Shown here piece by piece: positions 34,575-42,960 of a stretch of DNA of 64,000 bases (positions are counted from its first letter, which is position 1; every line of letters starts with the position of its first letter). Origin of the DNA: Cellulomonas sp. Y8 (GTDB taxonomy: Bacteria; Actinomycetota; Actinomycetes; Actinomycetales; Cellulomonadaceae); NCBI RefSeq assembly GCF_008033115.1, contig NZ_CP041203.1, positions 2,604,001 through 2,668,000 on the forward strand. The letters are read 5' to 3'. The notes under the pieces were generated by a model, which saw nothing but the letters and a program-made list of their open reading frames with translations, ran no database searches and was not told the origin of the DNA. The position numbers were made by a program, and so were the translations under genes.

Positions 34575-35041
34575 CCGATCCGCCCGATGCGGTCCGCGAT
34601 CCCCGACCAGTCGGGCGAGCCGGGGGAGGGCAGGCCGCCGGCGACGGTGCCGAGCACGCCGTGCGCGGTCCGGCGCGCCGCCTGCTCGGCGACGGTGAGC
34701 ACGTCGTCCGCCACACCGACGAGCCGGCCGACCGTGCGCCGGGCCTCGTCGAGCCGGTCCTCGACGAACTGCATCGCCCGGCGGATCGCCGCCTGCCGTG
34801 CCTCGAGCTCGTCGGCGAGCCGGTCGAGCGCGCCCGCGGTGCCGAGCAGCTCGTCCTGCGCGGTCGTCACGCGCTGCGCGTGGTCGGCGAGGCGCTCGCG
34901 GAACCGGTCGGCCGCGACGCCGACCCACTCGACGCCCGCGCCGGCCCGCACGCGGTCACCGGTGCGCGCCACGGCGTCCGCGGTCGCGCGCAGCCGTCTG
35001 GCGTGCTGCCGGATCGCCTCCGGATCTCCCCCTGCCGTCAT
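34571..35041 (-). CDS. WXG-like helical protein heading a lipase operon
   Basis: 156 residues, helical, with a W-x-G-like turn (EWVGVAADRFRERL, around residues 38-51) and long amphipathic helices before and after it. This fits the WXG100/T7SS-target fold with an extended C-terminus. First gene of a four-gene operon in which every junction is a four-base overlap. It probably serves as export partner or carrier for the hydrolase encoded two genes downstream. The ATG start is at 35041. Confidence 0.72.
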   Translation of the reverse strand: MTAGGDPEAIRQHARRLRATADAVARTGDRVRAGAGVEWVGVAADRFRERLADHAQRVTTAQDELLGTAGALDRLADELEARQAAIRRAMQFVEDRLDEARRTVGRLVGVADDVLTVAEQAARRTAHGVLGTVAGGLPSPGSPDWSGIADRIGRIG

Positions 35042-35127
35042 GCCACACGATCGAAGCAGAGGTCACGGCCCCGCGACAGGCCCACCTGCGCCGCCTGTGG
35101 ACGACCGACGCCCCTCCCGCCGGGACG

Positions 35128-35172
35128 GCAGGAGGCGTGGGGTTCCGGCACCCGGAACCCCACGCCTCCTGC
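35128..35172. repeat. Perfect intergenic palindrome (21-bp stem, 3-base loop)
   Basis: Arms at 35128-35148 and 35152-35172 are perfectly complementary (left arm begins GCAGGAGGCGTGGGGTTCCG). It lies 3' of yajQ (minus strand) and upstream of the WXG-like operon, consistent with a terminator for yajQ. Confidence 0.75.
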
Positions 35173-35200
35173 GATCTCGACGCCGGAGCGGCGGGGCGCG

Positions 35201-35701
35201 TCAGCGGTAGTTGATGAACTGCAGCGCCGCGTCGATGTCGTCGGCGCCCTTGAGGAGCGCGATGACGGCCTGCAGGTCGTCGCGGGCCTTCGCGGAGACC
35301 CGGACCTCGTCGCCCTGGATCTGCGTCTTGACGCCCTTGGGGCCCTCGTCGCGGATGAGCTTGGTCACCTTCTTGGCGATCTCGGAGGACAGGCCCTCCT
35401 TGATCGAGGCCTCGAGGCGGTACTCCTTGCCGGACGGCTTGGGGTCGCCGTCGCCGGTGTCGAGTGCCTTGAGCGAGATGTTGCGCTTGATGAGCTTGGT
35501 CTGGAACACGTCGAGGACGGCGCGCACGCGCTCCTCGGAGTTCGCGACCATGAGGATCTTCTCGCCGCTCCACGCGATCGAGGCGCCGACACCCTTGAAG
35601 TCGTACCGCTGCGCGATCTCCTTGACGGCCTGGTTCAGCGCGTTGTCGACCTCCTGGCGGTCGACCTTGCTGACGACGTCGAACGACGACTCGCTCGCCA
35701 T
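35201..35701 (-). CDS. yajQ: YajQ family nucleotide-binding protein
   Basis: 166-residue cytoplasmic protein of the UPF0234/YajQ family. Members bind nucleotides, and some bind cyclic di-GMP. Family landmarks are [20 protein letters not shown] at the N-terminus, RYDFKG, and the C-terminal [16 protein letters not shown]. The ATG at 35701 has GGAGG upstream and gives the usual family length; the open frame continues to 35824 but without a ribosome-binding site. Diverges from the tRNA cluster. Confidence 0.93.
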   Translation of the reverse strand: MASESSFDVVSKVDRQEVDNALNQAVKEIAQRYDFKGVGASIAWSGEKILMVANSEERVRAVLDVFQTKLIKRNISLKALDTGDGDPKPSGKEYRLEASIKEGLSSEIAKKVTKLIRDEGPKGVKTQIQGDEVRVSAKARDDLQAVIALLKGADDIDAALQFINYR

Positions 35702-35746
35702 GACTCCTCCTGACCTGTGGTGCTCCGGTGCTGCTGTGCCGACGAC

Positions 35747-35768
35747 GGGCCGGTTTCGGAACCGGCCC
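35747..35768. promoter_or_regulatory. Hairpin plus possible tRNA promoter
   Basis: GGGCCGGTT-TCGG-AACCGGCCC forms a perfect 9-bp hairpin between yajQ and tRNA-Tyr. A TATCCT -10-like hexamer follows at 35779-35784, about 44 bases before the tRNA. The hairpin may be a control element; evidence is positional. Confidence 0.35.
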
Positions 35769-35827
35769 GAACCCTTGCTATCCTTCCATCCGCACCCCGG
35801 AGACGCAGTCACCGAGGCGCGCACCCT

Positions 35828-35909
35828 GGCGGGTTACCCGAGTGGCCAAAGGGGGCTGACTGTAAATCAGCTGGCATCGCCTACGGGGGTTCGAATCCCT
35901 CACCCGCCA
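35828..35909 (+). tRNA. tRNA-Tyr (GTA)
   Basis: 82-base class II tRNA with a long variable arm. Acceptor GGCGGGT pairs with ACCCGCC; the anticodon loop CTGTAAA carries GTA at 35862-35864; T-arm GGTTCGAATCC is canonical. No encoded CCA. Confidence 0.95.
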
Positions 35910-36038
35910 CGCACGGACGACGGGGCGTCCTCCTCACGGAGGGCGCCCCGTCGCCACGCACGGACCGGGCTCGACCTGCTCCGGGCCGGCACGGAAGCGG
36001 TCCCCGACCTGCGCGATCACGCGGGCGCGGGAGCCGAT

Positions 36039-36068
36039 TTCGCACCGGCCAGGAGCACCGTGTAGCCT
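36039..36068 (+). promoter_or_regulatory. Possible promoter for tRNA-Thr
   Basis: TTCGCA at 36039-36044, an 18-base spacer and TAGCCT at 36063-36068. Transcription would start a few bases before the tRNA at 36079, as expected for a tRNA promoter. Confidence 0.45.
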
Positions 36069-36078
36069 GGTCCGCGCT

Positions 36079-36150
<72 letters not shown>

Positions 36151-36198
36151 CTGCGGTGTGTCGCAGGCCAGGATCGTCTGGCAGGCGTGCGCACCCGA

Positions 36199-36272
36199 GG
36201 CGGGGTAGCTCAGTTGGCGAGAGCGCACGACTCATAATCGTGAGGTCGCGGGTTCGAGCCCCGCCCCCGCTA
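36199..36272 (+). tRNA. tRNA-Met (CAT), elongator type
   Basis: 74-base tRNA with anticodon CAT in loop CTCATAA. The anticodon stem is CACGA/TCGTG and lacks the three G:C pairs of an initiator tRNA, so this is an elongator Met tRNA. The first acceptor pair is G:U. It probably shares a transcript with rpmG 83 bases downstream. Confidence 0.93.
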
Positions 36273-36355
36273 CAAGGACTGAACCAGTCGCGCGTCCGCC
36301 GGCGCGCGACGACGAGGATCGCAAGCGCTGTCCCGGCGCGAGAGGTGGCAACATC

Positions 36356-36526
36356 ATGGCCAGCAAGAGCTCGGACGTCCGTCCGAAGATCACGCTCGCG
36401 TGCACGGAGTGCAAGGAGCGGAACTACATCACGAAGAAGAACCGTCGGAACGACCCCGACCGTCTCGAGATGAAGAAGTTCTGCCCGCGCGACGGCAAGC
36501 ACACCGTCCACCGCGAGACCCGCTGA
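36356..36526 (+). CDS. rpmG: 50S ribosomal protein L33
   Basis: 56-residue ribosomal protein. Family landmarks are [13 protein letters not shown] and [16 protein letters not shown]. Zinc-binding L33 normally has two Cys pairs; here the first pair is C16/C19, but the second reads C43-P-R-D46, so the fourth ligand is Asp. The nucleotide sequence at the site is clear (TGC CCG CGC GAC). The ATG follows GAGAGGTGG. The downstream hadA/hadB pair is the usual actinobacterial arrangement. Confidence 0.95.
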   Translation: MASKSSDVRPKITLACTECKERNYITKKNRRNDPDRLEMKKFCPRDGKHTVHRETR

Positions 36527-36543
36527 CCTCTCAGCACACCGTC

Positions 36544-36993
36544 GTGGCCGTCAACCCCGAGTACGCGGGACGCGAGTACCCGCCGAACGAGGCGTACGAG
36601 GTCGGCCGCGAGCACCTCCGCGCGTTCGCGGAGGCGGTCGGGGCGACGCACCCGGCCCACACGGACGCCGCCGCGGCGCGAGCACTCGGGTACCCCGACG
36701 TGATCGCGCCGCCGACGTTCGCCGTCGTCGTGGCGCAGCGCGCCGAGGCGCAGCTGATCGAGGACCCCGAGGCGGGCATCGACTTCAGCCGCGTCGTGCA
36801 CGCCGACGAGCGGTTCATCCACCACCGCCCGATCCACGCCGGTGACCGCCTGGTCACCGTGCTGCACGTGGACGCGGTCACCGAGCGCGCCGGTCTGTCG
36901 ATGGTGACGACCCGCGCCGTGATCCACGCGGAGGGCGGCGAGCCCGTCGCCACGGTGACGTCGACGCTCGCGGTCCGCGGAGAGGACGCCTGA
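36544..36993 (+). CDS. hadA: MaoC/HadA-like dehydratase subunit (UPF0336 type)
   Basis: 149 residues with the N-terminal hot-dog dehydratase fold of FAS1/HadA-like proteins (NPEYAGREYPPNEAYEVGRE). In actinobacteria this subunit pairs with a HadB-type catalytic subunit to act as a (3R)-hydroxyacyl thioester dehydratase. The GTG at 36544 starts 17 bases after rpmG, and the stop overlaps the start of hadB (TGATG). This lineage probably lacks mycolic acids, so the substrate may be ordinary fatty-acyl intermediates. Confidence 0.87.
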   Translation: MAVNPEYAGREYPPNEAYEVGREHLRAFAEAVGATHPAHTDAAAARALGYPDVIAPPTFAVVVAQRAEAQLIEDPEAGIDFSRVVHADERFIHHRPIHAGDRLVTVLHVDAVTERAGLSMVTTRAVIHAEGGEPVATVTSTLAVRGEDA

Positions 36994-37415
36994 TGGCCCC
37001 CGCGTTCGAGACGCTGGCCGTGGGCCAGGAGGTCGGCCGCCGCGAGCTCGCCGTCGACCGGTCCCGGCTGGTGCGGTACGCCGGTGCGTCCGGCGACTTC
37101 AACCCGATCCACTGGAACGAGCGGTTCGCGACCGAGGTCGGCCTGCCCGGCGTCATCGCGCACGGCATGTGGACGATGGGCGCCGCCGTCGGCGTCGTCT
37201 CCGACTGGGCCGGCGACCCCGGCGCGGTCGTCGACTACCAGACCCGGTTCGCCCGGCCCGTGCCGGTGCCGGACCCGGGCGAGGCGTCCGTCGAGGTCGT
37301 GGCCGTCGTCGGTGCGCTCGACGCCGACACCCGCACCGCGCGGATCGACCTCACGGTCACCGCCGCGGGTGCGCGCGTCCTGGCCAAGTGCCAGGCGCTC
37401 GTCCGCCTCGGCTGA
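36993..37415 (+). CDS. hadB: MaoC family dehydratase (HadB-like)
   Basis: 140-residue hot-dog protein with the hydratase-2 active-site motif SGDFNPIHW, where Asp and His are catalytic, and the follow-on helix GLPGVIAHGMW. It forms the catalytic partner of the HadA-like protein whose stop overlaps its ATG. In many actinomycetes murB follows closely; here a LacI/MFS cassette intervenes. Confidence 0.89.
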   Translation: MAPAFETLAVGQEVGRRELAVDRSRLVRYAGASGDFNPIHWNERFATEVGLPGVIAHGMWTMGAAVGVVSDWAGDPGAVVDYQTRFARPVPVPDPGEASVEVVAVVGALDADTRTARIDLTVTAAGARVLAKCQALVRLG

Positions 37416-37468
37416 CCCGCCCTCCCGCACCCGCCGGGCGGCCGCACGCGCGGCGGGTGGACCCGGTG

Positions 37469-37534
37469 GTCCCCTCCCGAGTCTCGCGCCGTCCCCCGAT
37501 GCGCGGGGTGGTCGCGCGAGAATCGGGTGGGGAC
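37469..37534. repeat. 66-bp intergenic palindrome, family B copy 1
   Basis: Arms at 37469-37489 and 37514-37534 match at 19 of 21 positions; the right arm contains CGCGAGAATCGGGTGGGG. A small inner hairpin of C/G runs sits in the loop. It lies between the convergent hadB and lacI genes. A second copy of the same length and arm sequence is at 52206-52271. Confidence 0.8.
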
Positions 37535-37572
37535 GCGCCTGCGCCCGGGTGGGAGTCGGCGCCCGGCGCGCC

Positions 37573-38642
37573 TCAGGCGCCCGGCGCCGGCCCCGTCGTC
37601 GTGCCGAGGCGGAGCTCGACCGGGAGGACCTCGTCCGCCGGGGTCCCGCCCGCCAGGAGCGCCTCGATCGCCCGGCCGACCACCGCGCCCTTCTCCGTGA
37701 TCGGCTGCGTGACGGTCGTGAGCACGTCCGGCGCGAGCCACGGCAGGTCCAGCCCGTCGAAGCCGGCGACCGACACGTCCTCCGGCACCCGCAGCCCGAG
37801 CTCCCGCGCGCCGAGGACGACGCCCGAGGCCAGCAGGTCGGACTGCGCGACGACGGCCGTCGGCCGGGTCGACGCAGGGCCGGCGAGCAGCGCCTGCGCG
37901 GCGGCGTGCCCGTGCTCGACGAGCGAGGCGGGGGTCTCGTACACCGCGACCGGCGTGACGCCCGCGTCGGTCAGCCCGTCCAGCCGGCGCCGCGCGATCG
38001 ACCAGGTGATCTGCCCGAGCCGCTCCGCGTCCGCGAGCCCGCTGCGCCGGTCCGGCCCCGAACGGCAGCGTCACCGTCGCGATCCGCTCGTGGCCCAGGC
38101 CGACGAGGTGCCGGGCGATGTCGGCGACGCCGCCCCGGTCCTCGATGCCCACCGTCACGATGCCGGGCAGGTCCTGCCCCTCGACCACGACCAGCGGGAT
38201 CCCGCGGCGCTGCAGCGCCTGCAGCGTCGGGTCGTCCAGCGTCCCGCCCCAGATGAGCACGGCGACGTCCATGGCGGCGGACTCGACGAGGGGGTCGACC
38301 GCCGGGGCGCCGGGCTCGAGCGACCCGGGCACCAGGAGCACCCCGAGGCCGAGCGGGCTGATGGTGTCGACCAGGCCGTCGAGCAGCTGCACCGACACCG
38401 GCTCGCGGAACGACCGCCGCAGGGCGTCGCCGACCACCACGCCGACGATGCCCGACCGCCCGCTGCGCAGCTGGCGCCCGAGCGGGTTCGGGCCGGCGTA
38501 GTCGAGGTCCGCGGCGGCGTCGAGCACGCGCTGCTTCGTGGCCTCGGCGATGGGGCCTGCGCCCGGAGAAAGCCAGCGACGCGGTCGAGACCGACACCCC
38601 GGCGGCGGAGGCCACGTCGGCCAGGGTGGGTCGCTGGGACAC
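37573..38642 (-). CDS. LacI family transcriptional regulator (two apparent +1 frameshifts)
   Basis: The N-terminal HTH (TLADVASAAGVSVSTASLAF), the sugar-binding core and the C-terminal part are all present but lie in three frames. One extra base at C3 38561-38563 separates the HTH from EATKQRVLDAAADLDYAGPN, and one extra base at C4 38056-38059 separates the core after TVTLPFG from the rest. Removing both gives a normal ~355-residue LacI protein. The GTG start is at 38642. Two copies of a palindromic operator lie just upstream, so it probably represses itself and the divergent MFS genes. The effector is unknown. Confidence 0.85.
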
Positions 38643-38744
38643 CGCGGCGCCTCCGGGTTCCGGGGCTCGGGGGTGAGGGGCGTCACCGCCCCCCGTGAGT
38701 CGTTGACGCCGCCGCCAGCGTACCCGCACACTGGTGACCTCCCC

Positions 38745-38756
38745 CGAATCGATTCG
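38745..38756. promoter_or_regulatory. LacI-type operator 1
   Basis: Perfect palindrome CGAATCGATTCG with the central CG of LacI-family operators, in the lacI/MFS divergent gap. An identical core lies 35 bases further on. Confidence 0.7.
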
Positions 38757-38778
38757 ACCGCCCGCTCCGGCGCCCGGA

Positions 38779-38792
38779 TCGAATCGATTCGA
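38779..38792. promoter_or_regulatory. LacI-type operator 2
   Basis: Perfect 14-bp palindrome TCGAATCGATTCGA, sharing its 12-bp core with operator 1. Two sites 35 bp apart (between three and four helical turns) suit cooperative binding or a short loop. Confidence 0.7.
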
Positions 38793-38855
38793 ACCGGGCC
38801 TGGACCCGGCCGGGACCTCGTCTTGACCACCCCCTTGCACCGATCTGGAGCTGCC

Positions 38856-40430
38856 GTGAGCCAGCAGCGGGCCCGCACCGGGCGCGCCCCCCTCCGCCCG
38901 GCCAACCGCCGACCCCGCCCTGAGGCCCCCGTGACCGGCGGCCGCCGGCCGGGCCGGTCCGGCCGGGCGACGTCGTCGACCCCGCGGCTGCCCGTGGACC
39001 CCGCGGTGCACCGCGCCCGGTGGCTGCTCATGGGCCTGTTCGCGCTGAGCGGCCTCATGCTGTCCGGCTGGCTCGCCCGGCTGCCCGCCGTCCGCGCGGC
39101 CCTCGACCTGGGCACCGCGGAGCTGGGCGGCCTGCTCATCGCCGGCTCGATCGGCTCGCTCGCCACCGTGTCCGTCGCCGGCGTCCTGGTGAACCGGTTC
39201 GGCGGGCGCGCCGTCCTCTACGTGTCGATGGTGGCGTTCGCCGCCGCCTACGTGCTGATCGGTGTCGGACCCACCATCGGGTCGGTGCCGGTGCTGACGG
39301 TCGGCATCTTCCTGTCGGGCGTCGGCTTCGCCATCGGCAACGTGCCGCTGAACGTCGAGACCGCGGCCGTCGAGCGGCGCATGGGCCGCACGGTGCTGCC
39401 GCAGTTCCACGCCGCGTTCTCGATCGGCTCGGTGCTCGGCTCCGGCATCGGCGCGCTGTGCGCCGCGGCGGACGTCCCGCTGCTCGCCCAGTTCGTCGCC
39501 ACCGCCGTCGTCGGCACCGTCTGGCGGCTGCTGTCGGTGCCCGGCGCGGTCATCGAGTCGCTGCCGCCGGACCGGGCCGCCCTCGCGGCCGCCCGCGACG
39601 CCCGCGCGGAGGGCCGCACCCCGCGCGAGGCGGGCCTCGCCGGCCGGCTGCGCGCCGCCCGGGTCCGCCGCGTGGCCCGGCCCGGCTCGGCGCTCGGCGC
39701 CTGGCGCGAGCCCCGCACGCTGCTGATCGGCGTCGTCATCATGTCCGCGGCGCTGTCGGAGGGCGCCGCCAACGACTGGCTGGCGATCGCGGTCGTCGAC
39801 GGCTTCGACCAGGTCGAGGCGGTGGGTGCCGCGATGTTCGGCGTGTTCGTCGGCGCGATGACGCTGGTCCGGCTGCTCGGCACGAAGCTGATCGACCGGT
39901 ACGGCCGCGTGACCGTGCTGCGCACCTCGGGCCTGGTGTCGTTCGGCGGCCTGCTGCTGTTCGGCTTCGCGCCGTCGCTGCCGCTCGCGGCCGTCGGCAT
40001 CGTCGCGTGGGGCTGCGGCGCCGCGCTCACCGTCCCGCTGGGCATCGCGGCCGCGTCCGACGACCCGCTGCGCGCGGCGAGCCGGGTGGCCGTCATCTCG
40101 TCGTTCTCCTCGACCGCGTCGCTCGCGGCCCCGCCGCTGCTGGGCCTCGCCGCGGAGCTCATGGGCACCCGGCACGCGCTGCTGCTCATCACCGCGGCGA
40201 TGGTCGCGTCGGTGCAGCTGGCCCGGACGGTGCGCCGCCCCGACGGGCTCGCCGGCGCCGCGCCGACCGCGCCCGCCGACGACCCCGGCGCCCCCGTGGT
40301 CACCACCGCCGAGCCGGTCGCGGTCCCCGCGTCGCACGCACCGGGGGAGGACGCCGTGTGCGTGCCCTCCGGTAGCGTCCGACGCGAGCCCTCCGGCGAC
40401 CACGTGCCGGAGCCGGCCCGTCCGGCCTGA
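38856..40430 (+). CDS. MFS transporter (YbjJ-like), first of a tandem pair
   Basis: 524-residue membrane transporter of the major facilitator superfamily. An Arg/Pro-rich N-terminal tail of about 45 residues precedes about twelve helices. Shared motifs with the next gene include LPAVRAALDLG in loop 1, EGAANDWLAIAVVDGFD and ASDDPLRAASRVAV, which place both in a YbjJ-like group. GTG at 38856 has CTGGAG upstream; a GTG near 38931 is an alternative. It diverges from the LacI regulator. Substrate unknown; sugar derivatives or drug-like compounds are possible. Confidence 0.85.
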   Translation: MSQQRARTGRAPLRPANRRPRPEAPVTGGRRPGRSGRATSSTPRLPVDPAVHRARWLLMGLFALSGLMLSGWLARLPAVRAALDLGTAELGGLLIAGSIGSLATVSVAGVLVNRFGGRAVLYVSMVAFAAAYVLIGVGPTIGSVPVLTVGIFLSGVGFAIGNVPLNVETAAVERRMGRTVLPQFHAAFSIGSVLGSGIGALCAAADVPLLAQFVATAVVGTVWRLLSVPGAVIESLPPDRAALAAARDARAEGRTPREAGLAGRLRAARVRRVARPGSALGAWREPRTLLIGVVIMSAALSEGAANDWLAIAVVDGFDQVEAVGAAMFGVFVGAMTLVRLLGTKLIDRYGRVTVLRTSGLVSFGGLLLFGFAPSLPLAAVGIVAWGCGAALTVPLGIAAASDDPLRAASRVAVISSFSSTASLAAPPLLGLAAELMGTRHALLLITAAMVASVQLARTVRRPDGLAGAAPTAPADDPGAPVVTTAEPVAVPASHAPGEDAVCVPSGSVRREPSGDHVPEPARPA

Positions 40431-40496
40431 CCCCGACCCGGGGCCGCCGCGCCCCGATCCCCACCCCGACCCGCACGACCCCCGTGGAGCCTCGCG

Positions 40497-41730
40497 ATGA
40501 CGCACCCCGCCCCGGCCGCCCCGGCCGCCGTCCGCACCGCCTCGGTGGCCGTGTTCGTGGTCTTCGCCCTGTCCGGGTTCAACTTCTCCAGCTGGGCGGC
40601 GCGGCTGCCCGCGGTCCGGGACGCGCTCGGGCTGTCCGAGGCGCAGATGGGCCTGCTGCTGCTCGTCGGGTCCTGCGGCTCGCTCGTGGCGCTGCCGCTC
40701 TCCGGACTCGTCGTCACCCGGATCGGCGCGGTCAAGGCGGTCGCCGGGTTCGCCCTGCTCAACGCCGCGGGTCTGACCATCGCGACGTTCGGCGCGGCGC
40801 TGGGCGAGGTGGTCGTGACCGCCGCGGGCCTGGTCGTGTTCGGCGTCGGCACCGGCGTCTGGGACGCGGCGATGAACCTCGAGGGCGCGATCGTCGAGCA
40901 GAAGCTCGGGAAGACCGTCATGCCGCGCTACCACGCGGGGTTCTCCCTGGGCACCGTGGTCGCCGCCGGGATCGCCGCCGTCGTGGCCGCTGCGCACGTC
41001 CCGGTCCAGGTGCACGTGCCGGTCGCGGTGCTGCTGTCGTCGATCGCGGTCCTGGTGGCCGTGCGGTCGTTCCTGCCGGCGGGGCAGCACGCGCCGGCCG
41101 GCGACGGCGAGCACGCCGCCCACGCCCCGCGGTCCGTGTTCGCCGCGTGGCTCGAGCCGCGCACGCTGCTCATCGGCCTGGTCGTCCTCGCCGCGGCGCT
41201 CACCGAGGGCGCCGGCAACGACTGGCTGAGCCTGGCCGTCGTCGACGGCTTCGACAGGTCCGACGCGGTGGGGGCGATCTCGTTCGGCGTGTTCGTCACC
41301 GCGATGACCGTCATGCGGTTCCTCGGCACGGCGCTGCTCGACCGGTTCGGCCGGGTCGCGGTGCTGCGGCTGTGCGCGGGCCTGGCGCTGGTCGGTCTGC
41401 TGGTGTTCGGCCTGGTGCCGGACGACCTGCTGTGGCTGGCGCTCGTCGGCGCGGTGCTGTGGGGCATGGGCGCGGCGCTCGGCTTCCCGGTCGGCATGAG
41501 CGCGGCGAGCGACGACCCGCTGCGCGCGGCCGCCCGGGTGTCCGTCGTGTCGACGATCGGCTACTCGGCGTTCCTCGCCGGCCCGCCGCTGCTCGGCCTG
41601 CTCGCCCACGAGGTCGGCTACCGGCACGCGCTGCTGGCGATCGCGGTGCCGATCGTCGTCGGCCTGCTCGGTGAACGCCGCGGCACCGGCGCGGCAGGAG
41701 CCCGCGGAGCGGCCTACGCTCGTCCCGTGA
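40497..41730 (+). CDS. MFS transporter (YbjJ-like), second of a tandem pair (apparent +1 frameshift near its end)
   Basis: Paralogue of the preceding transporter, about 410 residues with twelve helices (LPAVRDALGLSEAQMGLLLL; EGAGNDWLSLAVVDGFD). As given, the frame has no stop and runs into murB. Deleting one G from the GG at 41670-41671 yields a short natural C-terminus (LLVNAAAPARQEPAERP) ending in a TGA at 41728-41730 that overlaps the murB GTG start. That arrangement matches the other four-base overlaps in this genome, so an inserted base is the best explanation rather than an MFS-MurB fusion. The ATG at 40497 follows GTGGAG. Confidence 0.83.
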
Positions 41731-42822
41731 CCACCGACGTCCAGTCCGCGACCTTCAGCGAGCTCACCACCCTCGGGGTGGGCGGGCCCGCGAGCCGGCT
41801 CGTGGAAGACGACCACCGAGGCCGAGCTGATCGACGCGGTGCGCTCCGCCGACGCCGAGGGCGTCCCGCTGCTGGTGCTCGGCGGCGGGTCGAACCTGCT
41901 GGTGTCGGACGCGGGCTTCGACGGCCTCGTGGTCCGGGACGTCCGGCGCGACCTGACGACCCCCGACCACTCGGCGTGCGCCGGCGTGACCGTGACGGCC
42001 GCGGCGGGCACCCCGTGGGACGACGTGGTGGCCCACGCCGCCGCGCACCGGCTCAAGGGGATCGAGGCGCTGTCCGGCATCCCCGGGTCGACGGGCGCGA
42101 CGCCGGTGCAGAACGTCGGCGCCTACGGCCAGGAGGTGTCCCAGACGATCGCGACCGTGCGGGTCTGGGACCGGGTGCGCGGCCGGGCGCGCACGCTGCC
42201 CGTCGTCGACCTGCAGTTCGGCTACCGGACGTCGCTGCTCAAGCGGTCGATGCGCGCGCTGCCCGACGAGGCCGACCCCGGCGCCCCCTGGTTCCCGACC
42301 CCGCGGTACGTGGTGCTCGACGTGACCTTCCAGCTGCGCGTCGCCGACCTGTCCGAGCCGATCCGGTACGGCGAGCTCGCGCGGGCCCTCGGCATCGAGG
42401 TGGGGGAGCGTGCGCCGCTGCCGGAGGTGCGCGCCACGGTGCTCGCCCTGCGCGCGCGCAAGGGCATGGTGCTCGACCCGGCCGACCCGGACACGCGCTC
42501 GGCCGGCTCGTTCTTCACCAACCCGGTGCTGACCGAGGCGGACGCCGCCGAGCTGCCCGAGGACGCCCCGCGGTTCCCGGCAGGCGAGGGTCTGGTGAAG
42601 ACCAGCGCGGCGTGGCTGATCGAGCAGGCGGGGTTCTCGAAGGGCTACGGCCTGCCGGGCCCGGCGGCGCTGTCGACCAAGCACACGCTGGCGCTGACGA
42701 ACCGCGGCGGCGCGAACGCGGGCGACCTGCTGGCGCTGGCGCGCACCGTCCGGGACGGCGTGGCGCAGCGCTTCGGCCTCACCCTCGAGCCGGAGCCGGT
42801 CCTGGTGGGCGCCGATCTCTGA
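41727..42822 (+). CDS. murB: UDP-N-acetylenolpyruvoylglucosamine reductase (apparent +1 frameshift)
   Basis: FAD- and NADPH-dependent enzyme of peptidoglycan precursor synthesis. The first 27 codons (TTDVQSATFSELTTLGVGGP) are in one frame, and the rest, with the FAD motif VLGGGSNLLVSDAGFDG, GIPGSTGATPVQNVGAYGQE, and the catalytic Ser/Glu region AGSFFTNPVL, is in the next. Deleting one A of the AA at 41806-41807 restores a 364-residue protein (VETTTEAELIDAV). murB is essential in bacteria with a wall, so a real frameshift here would be lethal unless a second copy exists. The GTG start overlaps the repaired MFS stop. Confidence 0.9.
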
Positions 42823-42875
42823 CGCCCTGGTGCGAGCCGCGCCCGTGCCCGCACCCCTCGCTCGCCGACCCCTCT

Positions 42876-42941
42876 CGCCGAGATGGCAACTCTCGGCTGT
42901 GCGGCCGGTGCCTGACACAGTCGAGAGTTGCCGTCTCGGCG
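42876..42941. repeat. 66-bp intergenic palindrome, family A copy 1
   Basis: 26-base arms at 42876-42901 and 42916-42941 (24 of 26 pairs) around a 14-base loop; the left arm begins CGCCGAGATGGCAACTCTCG. It lies between convergent murB and adenosine deaminase. A second copy with the same length, arm size and loop size is at 57416-57481. Confidence 0.82.
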
Positions 42942-42960
42942 TCTGTGCGGCCGCGGTTGG

